From Colletotrichum lupini (lineage: Eukaryota; Ascomycota; Sordariomycetes; Glomerellales; Glomerellaceae), in contig NC_064675.1 of assembly GCF_023278565.1 (NCBI RefSeq), positions 496,001 to 560,000 on the forward strand: a stretch of 64,000 nucleotides of DNA, given 5' to 3'. Shown in pieces: positions 11,301-22,870 of the stretch. Each line of letters starts with the position of its first letter. Within the stretch, counting starts at the first letter, position 1. Both the position numbers and the translations under genes were made by a program. The notes beneath the pieces were generated by a model. It worked only from the letters and a program-made list of their open reading frames with translations, was not told the DNA's origin and did not search any database.

Positions 11301-13790
11301 TTACCTCTAGTATACGCTAGATTATAATATAAAAATATCCGACTTTCCGCTCGTTTATCCCCTTATTTAGCTAGGTTTTCGCTAGCTTATTAATTCGATT
11401 AATAAGCTCTTTAAGGATCTTTACTCGCAATTTACTTTCTATTATCCTAGTTATAAATATAAAAGAAATCGCTCGTAGCTTAAATAGGAGCTCTAAGTTC
11501 TTATTATAGGTCTTAAAGCGGCTTTAGATTACGTTAATTATATTAAAAAAGTCGTTTTAATCGAGATTACGTACCGCTTTATAATAATAATTAGAGGCTT
11601 TGCCTATAAGTACGATATTAATTACTAAATAGTACTAATATTCCCTAATTCTGACTTTTTTATAATAATTATAAAACATCGTTAGGGTTTTTTATAAGAC
11701 CTTATACTTCCCCCTAGAGTATAATTTCTCTTTTAAGAAGATCTTTTTAAAGTCTATAAATTGCCTCGTATTTATTATTAGATTTTTAGTATCTATATAC
11801 GATCCCTACGTCGCTACGTACTATTAATAACTTTAAGTCGTCTACCTCCTTTTTTATTAGCTAATTAGTACTAAATTTCGTATTAGTAGCGGTAACGAGT
11901 TATAAATTAAAATAAGCAGAATTATTAATTATCGTACTTCTAATACTATATTTTACCCCGGTATATCCTTTTATAACGATAGATTTTTGTTAGTAATTAT
12001 AGGGAGGAAATCTAGGTCGTTTATCCTTTTTCTAAATTTATTAAAGCGATTATACGCTCTATCGACCTATACTTAGTTCTATAATACGAATTCCTCCTTT
12101 ATAATTATCGCTATTAGTATTTCGTATAGCTCTTATAATTATAATTACGCTAATAATACCCCTCGCCCGTAAAAGAATTTATTAATTACTTTTATAATTC
12201 TTAGGCTTGCGCTTATAAACTATTTATCTAGCTAGTAGTTAAAGTCGTCTACGATCTTATAAAATAGGGGTTACCCCTATAACCCCTTTTTTTTATAAAC
12301 CTTAGTTAAATAAATTAATATTACGTTAATTTACTTACCGTTAGGCTAATCCGCAATTCTATATATTTACGTCCCCTAATAATCCGGGTTAATATTTACT
12401 TACTTATAAAGGATTAGGATTCTATTTAAAATCGGGTTTCGTCCTCTTTTTTTTTACCTTAACTTACTAAGGGTCGTGCTCTAGCTTATACCCGTATTAG
12501 TAATTATTAATATATTTAATTTTAATAAGGATATATTTAATCCGCGCACTAGTCGTAATAAATCTATACTTTTACTACTTAACGAATTTATTAAGGTTTA
12601 AGAGATTCTTACTTCCTCTTACTATCTTATTACTACTCTCGTTTTTATTATTTTTAGCGATTATTATTACTTTTTTAAATCGCTAGCTATCGTACTTACT
12701 AAGATCCTCTTTTTTATTTAATATAAAAAGGTAGGTTTTAGTAATTCCTTTTAATAATAGTAATAGTAAATATTTATATTACCATAAGAAGATATAGTAA
12801 TTAGTCTCGGGATTTTTATTAATTACTAATTTCTACTATCCCGTATATTTCTAGCCTCCTTAGCCTCGTACTCTTTATAATCTCTAAATAGCTTCTTTAG
12901 TTAATTTTTTAAAATTAATAATCTCGCGCTAAGAGCTAGTATAAAAAAAGAAGCCCTTTAGTAGCTTTTTAAAGGATTCTTTTCTTTTCCTTTTAGATCT
13001 TTATCTTTTTAACCTTTTTTTAAGTTAATAATAACTTTAGCGGGAGGTCGTAGGCCTACTTTAGGGTAGCCGCCTTTTTCTTAAGTTAATATCCGAGATC
13101 TGTAATACTCTTAACTCAATACTATTAGGACCTCTAAATCCCTTTTTCCCTTATTAAACCGTCTTTTATATTATATTTTTAAGTAATATTTAGGGAGTAG
13201 TTAAGGGAGCTATAAAGAGGTCGTTTAGATCGCGGGCTTAAGGTCGTACTTATAAAATCCTCGTAATAATAGACTTTTTTATATACTATAAATCTCTTAG
13301 CTTAATAATTCCTATAGGGTTATTTTCGCCGCTAAATAAGAATATTTATATTTAGAGATCCCCTTTTTTAATCGCACGGTGCTTTTTTATATTATATTAT
13401 TAAGCTCGTTTATTATATTAATTAATTAAGTAAGTAGTTATTACGTAAGTATTTTTTTTTATTAATTTAACTAGTTAATTTCTAATTACGGGCCGGCTAT
13501 AGAAAAGTCGTTTAGTAAAAAAGCTACTTAGGGCGACGGTAAAAGGCTAGTTATTTAAGTAGTTTTATTAATTAACGTAGTTTAATATAGTAAACGTCGA
13601 CCTCTCGTAAGTAATAAAGGGCTACGATTACTTAATTCCGTATAGTATTTAAGAATTGCCCCCTTTTTTATTTATTTTTATAAGGTTAATTAGTACGAAT
13701 CTCCTATCCCGTATAGTATTAAGAGGTCGTCTTTTTTACGTAGCGAGATACCTTACCGATCTATAATAATAGAATTTAATTACTAATTAG

Positions 13791-13995
13791 TATTAGTATC
13801 CTTATTATAAAATAGTTAGTTCGAACCGTAGTTAATAAAGAGATTAATTAAACTATATAAATATCTACGTAGTAGGTATAAAAAGGAGGTTCTAACCGTA
13901 GGTTAGGCTAGCTACGATAATCGTAAATAGGGCCCCTAATTGGCCCCTGCGCAGTCGGCTGTATGCCGCGGTCGAATTGGACTTCCAATCCGACA
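13791..13995 (-). repeat. 5' LTR of copia element A
   Basis: It is the same 205 bp sequence as 6901-7105. The outer 75 bases (from about 13920) are almost unmutated (gcgcagtcggctgtatgccg), giving the best view of the ancestral LTR. The terminus TGTCGG (minus strand) follows GTAAG of the rhodopsin-domain gene. Confidence 0.9.
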
Positions 13996-14000
13996 CTTAC

Positions 14001-14174
14001 CCACGATGCAACCAGCACATGGTCGTCTAACCACAGTCCTCTTCCACGCGAGAACTTGCAGTATATCCGTAGGCCTATAAGTGCACTAGCAATACTAATA
14101 AGAGTCCATACTGTGGCGAGCAACCCTGGGCTATAGTCGTCGTGTGGGAGTTCGTCCCAAGGGGTATCGTCCAT
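14001..14174 (-). pseudogene. First exon of a fungal rhodopsin-domain (PTH11-like) integral membrane protein, cut off by the LTR
   Basis: An ATG at 14174 opens 58 codons that end TGG, followed by GTAAG and then the LTR. The protein has an acidic N-terminus (MDDTPWDEL), one hydrophobic segment (LLATVWTLISIASALIGL) and then RIYCKFSRGRGLWLDDHVLVASW, the hallmark of the fungal rhodopsin-domain family (R-x-Y-x-K...G-x-DD). These proteins normally have seven membrane segments and about 350-450 residues; only the first remains here. The exon end coincides with a GTAAGT donor whose last base comes from the LTR. No continuation of this gene is seen on the far side of the element, where a P450 is found instead. 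Confidence 0.8.
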
Positions 14175-15845
14175 AACCACGAGATGTGCTCAATCACGAC
14201 GTGGTGTCGATAACCACCGCATGCAGAACTCTTCTATGCCGCCCCAGCTGCCAAGGGGCAAGGTGGTATAAAATGGTCCCAAAGATCGAAGAGATCCCCG
14301 AACAGGGACCTTGGTTGCGTCTGAAAGGCGATGCATGGCTATAAAAGAACTGGTCAAGTGGCCTTCCCGCCCCTTGCCCTCCGCACATCACCCGAAAAAA
14401 GGAGTTCAGCCGGTAGACCAAACGCTACCACGACAGTTTTATGGTTCCAAGGTAGTCGATCCTTCAAGGGTTGCAGTGCGACATCACTCGTCGGCTCACC
14501 CGCTGTCTAGCAATTGGAGAAGAAGGGGTGCCCCTGAGTGTCAGACCCGGAAGCGAGATGAAGTAGCAGCGAACAGTATCATCCCCCGCACTCTCGCCCG
14601 GCCGAAAAGTCAGAGCACGGACGGATCGGGCTCTCCCGCAGGGTGACAGCCGATGGAACTGGCGGCACGAAAGATGAATCAATTCATCGTGGCGAGCTTC
14701 GCATGCATGGCTGTGGATTTCCCAACAAGGCCCTTCGAGAGAGGAAAGCTCTACGGAGTAAAAAGTGCTCTCATACCACCACGTATGTACGCTCGGGCCT
14801 GGACAAGGGGCTTGCCCATGGTTCTGTCTCATCGAATCCCGGATTACAGCTTGGCATGGCCACGAGTATCATGAACACGACCTCCAGAGTCCGATATATG
14901 AAGGAGATTCATAGACCAGTCTACCCAAGACATAAGGCGTACGAGTCGTCTGACTCGAGAGCAATACCCTAGTCATGTTGCCTTACTGTGTGAACTTTGA
15001 GGATTCAAGTTCACCGGAGTGGAGTCTTTCGACTCAATGCCCCGACCGATCTCTGTAGGACAGCTTAGCGACTGTTTGAACTCCTCAACTCCTTTCAACT
15101 CACCCTCCCAGAGTTCGTCGGAGTATCCTTCTATTTGAGGGCGCGGTAGTGCAAGATCACTCATGCAGGCCTCATGATGAGCTCTACAACTACCTCTCAC
15201 AAAATCTGAAGCTGTGATTGACTCAAATGTTGGTGCTCTGCACCAGGACCCAGCGTGAAGGGGCCAGATGAAAACCAAATGAGATACTCTAATCTACATT
15301 TTCAGGCTGCCAGTCGGACCCGGGCTTAACCTCAGTATTTACGACCATTTACTCACTTTAACCGCAGACAGTTACATCCTGCATCCGCGTTTTCACCTCC
15401 TGCAAGACTCTTGCGCCCATTTGCAGTCAGGTTTGTTCAGCCCTTTCGCCTGTGCCTATGGACCCTCTCCAGCGGGCATGCCGCCTGCGTGAGTTTATTT
15501 CCGGTTCTAGACCACCAGAAAGAACCGCAAACAGCAACTTCACCCGGACATCCCGGGAAGCAGGCCATTCCTCGGTCGGCTTGGTATTGGTCTCGATTGC
15601 TTCCATGATTTCGGAGAGATTCCCCCTTCAGCTCGGAAGAGGGCTTCCGTGCTCTCGGCCTGAACTGAATTGGAGGCATTTCCCAACTCCAGCACACCAA
15701 GTCGCTGAAATAGGAAGCAGCACCTCATGGGCTATCTGAGAAGTTTCAATCTGTTCCGCCATCGGCTGGTTTCGTGTACGATCATCCGAGGAGAGAAAAA
15801 AAAGCCAAGTCCGCTCGATAGTAATCCCACGTCACAACGAATCAC
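14175..15845. other. Intergenic region, no gene recognised
   Basis: Upstream flank of the rhodopsin-domain exon and downstream flank of the MmgE/PrpD gene. Short overlapping frames occur on both strands, but none has a signal peptide, a domain or a convincing intron structure. Base composition is normal, so this stretch was not RIP-mutated despite lying next to the LTR. Confidence 0.45.
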
Positions 15846-17306
15846 TCACAATAAATCGATCAAGTCCTTTGCCTGTCTCTCTGGAAGCCCCTGCACAGCT
15901 TGTAGTAGCCTTCCCGCACGATCGCTATCATAGATAGACGCGGTCAAGCCTCTGAATTTCTTCTCAACTCGCTCGTGCGAAAAGGGATGCTCATCCTCTC
16001 CCAGGGGATACACCATCGCTTCTTCGATATCGCCTACGCCACCTATGCCTGAAAATGCCATCCGCACCTCGAATTCTTTTCCGAGTGTGTGGTCGATCTG
16101 GACCTCAATCCTATCGCACAGCTGTGCAACTTGCTTGCTCTCCATCTTGTCGGTATCGTATGCACCCCAGCCGATGTCGCTACCGAAAAGCCACGCAACA
16201 GCGACTTGGTAGTAAATGCTGAACTGAGCATCGACGATGGTTTTGGGGTGCTTCTTGTTAGGACTGGGCTCACCAACGATGCCATATCCAGCTCGAGTCA
16301 ACCCTAGGACTATTCTGTCCGGCAGCTTCTGTGAGTCGGACTTTGCGGCAAGTCTTGCTGTGATTTCGATGGCGGTATGAGTAAACCGACATGCGGGGAA
16401 AGGCTTCAGTGCTGTCGCTGGGTATATCCATTCCATCCCAAGGCTTTCGGTCAATCCAACGGCGTTGACGTTTGCAGAATGAGCTTGCAAGAAGCCCCAT
16501 TTGCCCTCAACGATGTGAGAGGCCCCAGTCACGCCAGCCTCCGCGAGAGCAACACAGAGGAAGGCATCGTGAGCGGCGAAGCCAGGATGTAATCGCTTGT
16601 TCCAAGATCCATTGTCGAGAAACTGCATCGAACCAGCGGTCTTGGAGCCCGCTAGGCCGAACGCATTGTAAACTTGTGCAGACGTCAGGCCCTTGATCTT
16701 GCTGATGGCAGCAACCGCTCCGAAGATACCAGCCGTGCTGGTGTTGTGGAAGCCTCGAGGGTATCCACCATTTGACAAAGCACGACCGAGACGAGAAGCG
16801 ACCTCGTACCCAACGGACAACGCCGTGAGCAGTAAGGTTCCAGGGGCATCTGACACCTCGGCCTGCGCTAAGGCAGCGGGAATGACACTGGCGCCAGTGT
16901 GAATGATACCAATAGCGAGCGTATCATCGTAGTCGAAAGAATGCGCAAACGCTCCGTTCAGCAAAGCTGCGATTTGGATGGGATAAGTCTTTTCTTTGCC
17001 GTAGACTTTACTCTTTCCAATCGAGCCCATGGCGAAAGCCTCGACGCCCTTGATGATGTGCTCACTCGACTCCGAATGGGCACCTCCGCCGGCCCCCACT
17101 CCGATATGATCAATGACGAGATCGAAGAGTTTTGCGAGGGCCTGGTCTGGGATATCCTCGAACTGAGTCCGGACTATGAAATCGCAAAATCTCTCTGTCG
17201 CATCTTCTGCGCCTGGGAAGCAGTGATACTATTTAATTTTAATCTTGTGTGGCAAGGAGAAACAGAAACTACTCGCATAGAAACTTACGTTGTGATTTTG
17301 TGCCAT
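15846..17306 (-). CDS. MmgE/PrpD-family enzyme (cis-aconitate decarboxylase / 2-methylcitrate dehydratase-like); first exon uncertain
   Basis: The main exon runs from about 17212 to the stop at 15846 and encodes about 455 residues. Family features are visible in order: AEDATERFCDFI and IPDQALAKLFDLVIDHIGV (helical start), then AALLNGAFAHSFDYDDT, the highly conserved block with the active-site region; GYPRGFHNTSTAGIFGAVAA; and LHPGFAAHDAFLCVALAEAGVTG. The family contains cis-aconitate decarboxylases that make itaconate and PrpD dehydratases of the methylcitrate cycle; sequence reading alone does not decide between them. A start at ATG 17306 (MAQNHN) followed by an excellent GTAAGT donor at 17288 and acceptor TTCCCAG at 17213 would be natural. 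However, that joint leaves the main exon out of frame by one base. A weaker GTAGTT donor further on restores the frame. The start is therefore not settled. Confidence 0.8.
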
Positions 17307-19776
17307 TTTATGTTCTGGTGCGTGTTGAGAAGAAACATGCGATTTACGTCGAATTTGTTTGTAGCCGGGTAAGATGTTATTGCCATAAACCAGCCCCAAA
17401 TCCCAGCTATACAGACATGTAGATATGAGACCGCCTACATGTACTTATGAAGAGTGTCGTCATCACATAGCCGATCGGTTCACGGCTATGCCGGGGCTAG
17501 GACGGTATTCAAGCTCAAAATGCGGGGGAGGGGCCGAGCGGATGCATACACCCGGTGCTCCATCATTTAACTATCGACCTGTGGACCAGCGCAGGCACCA
17601 CGTCGATTGGTAGGTACCTGATGCAGAGTACCTAATGTCTAGTATCGTTATCTATGTTCGATCTTCTTGGAAACTCGACTTGTTGACTTGTGAGAATGGA
17701 ACTAATCGATCTCTCTGTTACTATCTACCATTTGTTGAGCTTGAATCTGATGTTCTCGTCAGAAGTTTGCACATATTTTTCTTAAGATGGTAGTGTTGAC
17801 ATGAAGTAAGGTAAGACAGATTACATGCTTAAGCTCAACGTAGGTAGCAGAATCGCAAGCATGACATTGAGACGTTTTAACTGCTGCGATGAATTACTAC
17901 TCTTGACTCTGGAGCGCTGAGCCGGGCATTAGAGACATAGAAAGGTCCGTCTTAGTTGGGCTCATTTTGTGACCCTACTTCCATTCAAAAGGCACCTTGG
18001 AAACTCCCCAAATTTCGAAGTAATTGTTGTTTACCTTGATGAGCATCACCGAGCTGGTCTAACAACGCGAGTTTGCCTTGGGAACTCGCTTCTGAAGTCT
18101 CCTGGAAGAGGTGCGCGGACGGGAGATCTGGTACACATACTTCAATAGGTTTTAGATATGACAATTCAGGCCTTACTTCTGCGTGTGAGTGTTTCTGTCA
18201 TTCTCAAATGGTCTGAGCCTTTGTTGCAGCTCTAGAGCCATCTGGGCCTGGCATGCATACTAGAGTACGTGTACATCTGCTTCTAGTCTCCTTTTTTTGT
18301 GTGTCAATGTTATGTTCGAATTTACCTAGTCAGCTTCTCCCGGACTTGTGAGCCAGAGGTATGATATGATCGAAAAGTCTTGAACTGTTAACAACATATC
18401 TCCGCTCGTATAAGGAGGCAAGAGACCAGCCTTTTCAAGCACAAAGACCACACGCTACCATACCATTGCCAGGTATCCTAATCAATTCCTAGATCTCGAT
18501 CCAAAGTAATGAACAGTCTGAGCGCCTGGCAAGAACTGGCAGACAGTTCCGGCCTGCAAACACTTCAGTGAGAATTTATCAAAGCCGACATTGCCTTGGT
18601 CAGAGTCTACGACAATTACTTAGACCCCCAGCTCAGCGTTTTCAACTTTCCCTGTCCAGCTTTTTGTGACTTAGAACGATCGAAGTGCTATTTGTATGAG
18701 ATCTCCCAAGCTCTGGTAGGTGGGTTTTATTTGGCTCCAGGTGGGAGAAGTAGGAGGGCTAACGTCCTGTAGGAGGGTTGATCTCCTGTCAGATGTGTAA
18801 GCTGACAGACAAGCTGTACAATCTGGGCAAACTTTGCCATGCATAGTAGAGCAACTCGTGTGGCCTGCCAAGCCCTGTGGCTTTGGGGCGAGCCTGATCC
18901 CTTCAACAATCAGCACTAGAGCAATCTCGGTCGCATCGCCTCATGATTCGACACTGGGATTGAGATCCTTTTGTTTGCTTGAATCTGCGACTGCACATCC
19001 TCGCCGAACAAAGCCATGGCCGATAGTCGACAATTTCGACTGTTGATTCACTCCATGAAGGCACTTCGAGTACCAAAAACTTGAGCGGGCGATTTTCCGA
19101 CCGAGCATCGTTGGTTGCCCGGAGATGGGTCGACCCGAGAATGCAAGAAGAGCGTGTCATCCCGCCCTCTCCCGCACCGCATAGTAAGCTGCTTACCCCC
19201 TCTTCGGCCACAGCCGACCGCTGCATCGTAAAAGTTTTGCATTTCGTCCGTCTGTTGGTGTGGTCTCTGGCCGGTCAGCTCTGCACGGTGAGTGGGCCAG
19301 GCATCCAATTCGACCGGGATCCTGCATTCTGCTTCCAACAGTTCGTCTGACTGGCGAAGACTGGACGGGGTTCGATTGCTGAATATTCTCGGTTGGCCTG
19401 CCTATTTCAGATAGCTTGGGGGCTGCGTTGTCTGCATGTTGGTGTTGAACATCACAGTACAGGGCATATCGTATGTGCGTGAGACTGCGCCCCCCTCCCT
19501 TTGTCCTGGATTCTGCCAGTCAGACACCGGGGAGGCTTGAGATGAGGAGGAAAAGGTTGCACAGAAAATCCATCTGTTATGTTACACGCGGGTAGGGCCT
19601 GTCTTCATAGAGCTGAGAAGTCCCCCTCAATCTGCGGGAGCCTTTTCTTTTCCCTTCCCCTGGGGGTTTCGGTTCTGCTTCTTCCGACTTTCTTCTCATT
19701 CCACAACACCCGACCAATGCCGTTCGCGACTCGATATTATTGAGCGACTCAAGTTCCGCCCACTAACGTTTTCACA
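17307..19776. other. Intergenic region between divergently transcribed genes
   Basis: This 2.5 kb separates the MmgE/PrpD gene (minus) from the Cys-rich membrane protein gene (plus) and should hold both promoters. Just before the second gene, 19630-19720 is CT-rich (ccttttcttttcccttcccc), as is typical before fungal start sites. No gene, repeat or RNA gene is recognised. Confidence 0.5.
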
Positions 19777-20810
19777 ATGTTAGCTTCAATGCTAGGAGTG
19801 GTCTTGAGCCTCTCACTTTACTCTCTCGGTGTCTTGTCACAAGAAGCGTCGTGTTACGCACCGGACGGCACCCTCGCGGATAACGAAACGTACGTTCCGT
19901 GCAACAAACTCGGTATCAACCAGGCTGGAGTCTTCTCGAGCTGCTGTGCTCTTGATGGTCCTCCAGAACAACGCGATATCTGCTCCTCTTCCGGTCTCTG
20001 TATCAATCGTCAGCAACAGCCGCAACGCGGCTTCTGCACCGACAAGACGTGGAAGAGCAAGGCTTGCAACCATGTCTGCACTGATATCCAGGTACGTCCC
20101 GAACTACTGGCATTGTTTATTTCCATGAGCAACAAAGAATGACAGTGAACCTTGTGTCTCAGACCGGCGGGAACCCGAGCAACATCAGCTTCATGACCGC
20201 ATGTAACGACGGCACAGCCAAGTATTGCTGTGGACAATCAAACACCACGTGCTGCGGTACCAGTGAAGCGTTTACAATCGCTACTCAGGAGGCGGTATGC
20301 ACAGCGAACACGACCAACACCGATGGAACTACAGATGATGGGTCCGCGTTCAAAGGCGCCACTATTGGTCTCGCTGTCGTCGCCGGTGTTTGCCTCTTGG
20401 CCGGTCTGGTATCAACCTTTTGGCTCTGGAACCAAAACAAGAAACTAAAGAAGGAATTGGCCGAAAAGGCGGAAGCTCCGAGCCAACCGATGGAACCGCA
20501 ATACACCGGCGCAACGAGTTCGTATGCTGCAACCTCGCCACCAACAGGGTATAAGCCTCCGTACAGCACATCACCGCCCCCAACCATGTCGCCAGGCTCA
20601 GAGTATCATTCAAGCAACATTCATCGATACTCTGAATTGGATGCATCAGCAGCTGTGGCGAGGAGCGAGATGGGATCGCCTTCTCCATATGACCAACAAC
20701 AACATCAGCAGGGCGGGGACTCGCCGGCTCCTAGTCACCAACACGGACATGGGCACCGGCATGAGAGTTACGGGAGCCCAATGCACTCACCGAATCTGCC
20801 TCAATCATAG
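19777..20810 (+). CDS. Type I single-pass membrane protein with Cys-rich ectodomain and Pro/His-rich cytoplasmic tail, 320 aa
   Basis: Two exons, 19777-20091 and 20163-20810, are separated by a 71 nt GTACGT...TCTCAG intron in phase 0. Residues 1-22 form a signal peptide. The ectodomain (about 23-165) has many cysteines, including pairs (SSCCALDG, KYCCGQ, TTCCGT), and several N-x-T sites. Residues 171-194 are the membrane segment (ATIGLAVVAGVCLLAGLVST), followed by basic NQNKKLKK, which fixes the tail as cytoplasmic. The tail is low in complexity, with TSPPPTMSPG, QQQHQQ and HQHGHGHRHE. This layout is common in ascomycete surface proteins that resemble Mid2/WSC-type sensors, but the cysteine pattern is not a recognised WSC domain. 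Function is unknown. The start lies in a good context (cacaATG) after a CT-rich leader. Confidence 0.85.
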
Positions 20811-21013
20811 GCGGGACGATAGTAGGTGGAACGACATTAGGTTGAGGTTGATTTGGCATTGAATGTTGCATCATCTCACGTCTGGGCCAGACGAGATGTG
20901 TTTTCTCGGGGACTGTGTTAAATAAAGTAGATACGGATTGAGTCATGTGAATTACTCGAGAGCTTCGTTCTCTCTGACAATCGAACTTTTTTAGTCTCTG
21001 ATATAACCATTAT

Positions 21014-22195
21014 CTAGCGTTTGTCATTCGAACTCCGACTCATCTTGGTGATTGCGTGCATGCTTTCGCGAGCACCGGAGGTCTTCAAGCAACCGAGGCA
21101 AGCTTCCCCCTTGGCTTTCATCAACCCGCAGTCGGAGCAGAGATGACGCCTGTACCACTCATCCAAAATCCCGGGCTCACCAGCCGCAATCGTGCAACAA
21201 TGGCGACACCGGCGCCGCCAGAAACGATCTGGCTCTTCCCCTATGAACTGTAGAGTCTTGTCAAGGAACTTGGCAGCAGGTTTGACCTTGAAACAGCTGT
21301 AACATGGGTACGTGTATGTCTTCCCTAGCATCTCTCTCGACTCCGGGCCGAGACTTTCATCTACACCTTCGAATATTTCTCTGTATACCAGCTCAACCAG
21401 AGGCGCTTCTCTCGCGAAGACAAAGGTAAAGCGTCTGTGAATGGCTACCCAGTCAAGCTTGACTTGATGCATCATCGAGCAGCTGGCGATGCGTAGGTGG
21501 ATGGCGTCGAGATAATCCAATTGGCCGATAATTAGCCGGAGAATCTCCCCAGAAAGAAGTTCCAAAGGCGAGAATTCCTTGTCTTTGTGGCACTGTCTGT
21601 TGACGATAATGCCTGATGCGCGATTGCCCCGACACCTATTGAACTCTGTACCAAGAAATCCACAGCCATGACAAGGGAAATACGAGACTCTATCCTTTTT
21701 GACAGGCTCTAGGTCGGCATAGTAGTTGTTCTCGATGGCGCAGGTCCAACAGCGGCGCGATTTCCGGAACGTTTGCGTGTGTGCCCGCTGCTGTCTGCTT
21801 TTCTTCGCAGCCGTGAGGCTATCCCCGAATTTGGACCTCGGAAAGACTTTCAGGCATTTATAACAAGCCCAAAACTCGTTTCGATGATCTCGGTCAACTC
21901 TTTGAATTACTTCCAGTCGTTCGGATGCGGGAATCGCATATTCTATCTTTGGATGAAGTGCCTCGTAGAAATGTCGGTTTGTGGATGTTAGAAGAGTTGC
22001 AGTAGGGTAGTCGCAGAAGCGGAGCACTTCGTATTGAAGGTCATAAGAGAGCTGTCCGAAAGGAAAAGTCCGGACTGGCGGGCCTGTCGAGTGAGTTTGT
22101 TCTTCCTTGAGTTTTGCCGCGTCGACGTGACACATTGCTGCTTCAGGTTGCGCCGCTTCGACCTTGGGTTCTGGGAGGTGGATATTTGAGGCCAT
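21014..22195 (-). CDS. F-box-like protein with repeated cysteine (zinc-ribbon-like) modules, 393 aa
   Basis: Single exon from ATG 22195. An F-box-like segment at about 46-82 (FGQLSYDLQYEVLRFCDYPTA) is followed by paired cysteines CYKC (111/114), CWTC (149/152) and CHGC (175/178). A second F-box-like segment at about 208-245 (LELLSGEILRLIIGQLDYLD) is again followed by CYSC (298/301), CRHC (330/333), CSDC (353/356) and CLGC (366/369). The two halves share the order F-box, CYxCxKVxPxxKF, CxxC, CxxC, so the gene seems to be an internal duplication. F-box proteins usually bring substrates to SCF ubiquitin ligases; the cysteine modules probably bind zinc. Neither partner nor target can be read from the sequence. 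Confidence 0.8.
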   Translation of the reverse strand: MASNIHLPEPKVEAAQPEAAMCHVDAAKLKEEQTHSTGPPVRTFPFGQLSYDLQYEVLRFCDYPTATLLTSTNRHFYEALHPKIEYAIPASERLEVIQRVDRDHRNEFWACYKCLKVFPRSKFGDSLTAAKKSRQQRAHTQTFRKSRRCWTCAIENNYYADLEPVKKDRVSYFPCHGCGFLGTEFNRCRGNRASGIIVNRQCHKDKEFSPLELLSGEILRLIIGQLDYLDAIHLRIASCSMMHQVKLDWVAIHRRFTFVFAREAPLVELVYREIFEGVDESLGPESREMLGKTYTYPCYSCFKVKPAAKFLDKTLQFIGEEPDRFWRRRCRHCCTIAAGEPGILDEWYRRHLCSDCGLMKAKGEACLGCLKTSGARESMHAITKMSRSSNDKR

Positions 22196-22870
22196 AGCTA
22201 GAAATTGTCAGGGAATCTGACATATTATGTGCTCCAATAGATGGTCGAAGTTTCTAAATGTCTGGTAGCGAAAGTGGCCGTGCCGCTTGTGCTAAGATTT
22301 GAAGTATGCTACGTACGTAGCAATCAAGCAACAGGGGATGCCGGGCGGAGTGGACGAAAGAATCAAGAATGCTTCAAAGTGACCGAGGAAGGTGAAAGAT
22401 AATTTTGTGCATGGACTTTTTGACATGGACTTCACTTGATATATTATTCATTTCAGTCCTCTTTTTGAAGATGACGCATTCGGCGGGAGTTCTACACAAA
22501 CTATCAGACTCTTGGAGTGAGTCATCCGATAAGGACTTCTGTGTCTTTTTCTTGGCCAACGATCTCCGTAACACAGAACATGTCCAACTTGGTCGGTATG
22601 GAGTCTTCTCTTTTTCAGTCCCCGCTTACCTTGAATAAAGTACACTAGAGCGAGAGCCTGCCTACTCTGGGCGTGGACTATAGCCTCCCCGATAAGACAA
22701 GATCGCACATCACGGAGCAGTAATCTTTGGACGAAGGCATGCAAATTATATGTACCTGATGGCTTCAAAGATATGTACACGAATCCTCTACCGTCTCAAT
22801 GGGATGCTATCATGAGGGATACCCTTCATATCTCATCCTTCTTCCTTCATAGCTGCATGAAGACCCTCGT
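22196..22870. other. Intergenic region
   Basis: It holds the 5' flank of the F-box gene and the 3' flank of the xylanase, both on the minus strand. No further gene is recognised. Confidence 0.5.

Larger units (their letters stand above)
6901..13995 (-). mobile_element. Ty1/copia LTR retrotransposon A (RIP-inactivated), 7.1 kb, minus strand
   Basis: Two 205 bp LTRs (6901-7105 and 13791-13995) bound an AT-rich interior that is the reverse complement of element B at 43756-51172. For example, the integrase segment near 9430-9560 matches 48520-48660 of B in reverse. The interior is about 320 bp shorter than that of B. CpA and TpG are nearly absent and every frame is full of TAA/TAG, so no protein can be made. 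The two 5 bp flanks differ (GATAT on the left, CTTAC on the right), unlike those of element B. Only the outermost bases of each LTR escaped RIP. Confidence 0.92.
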
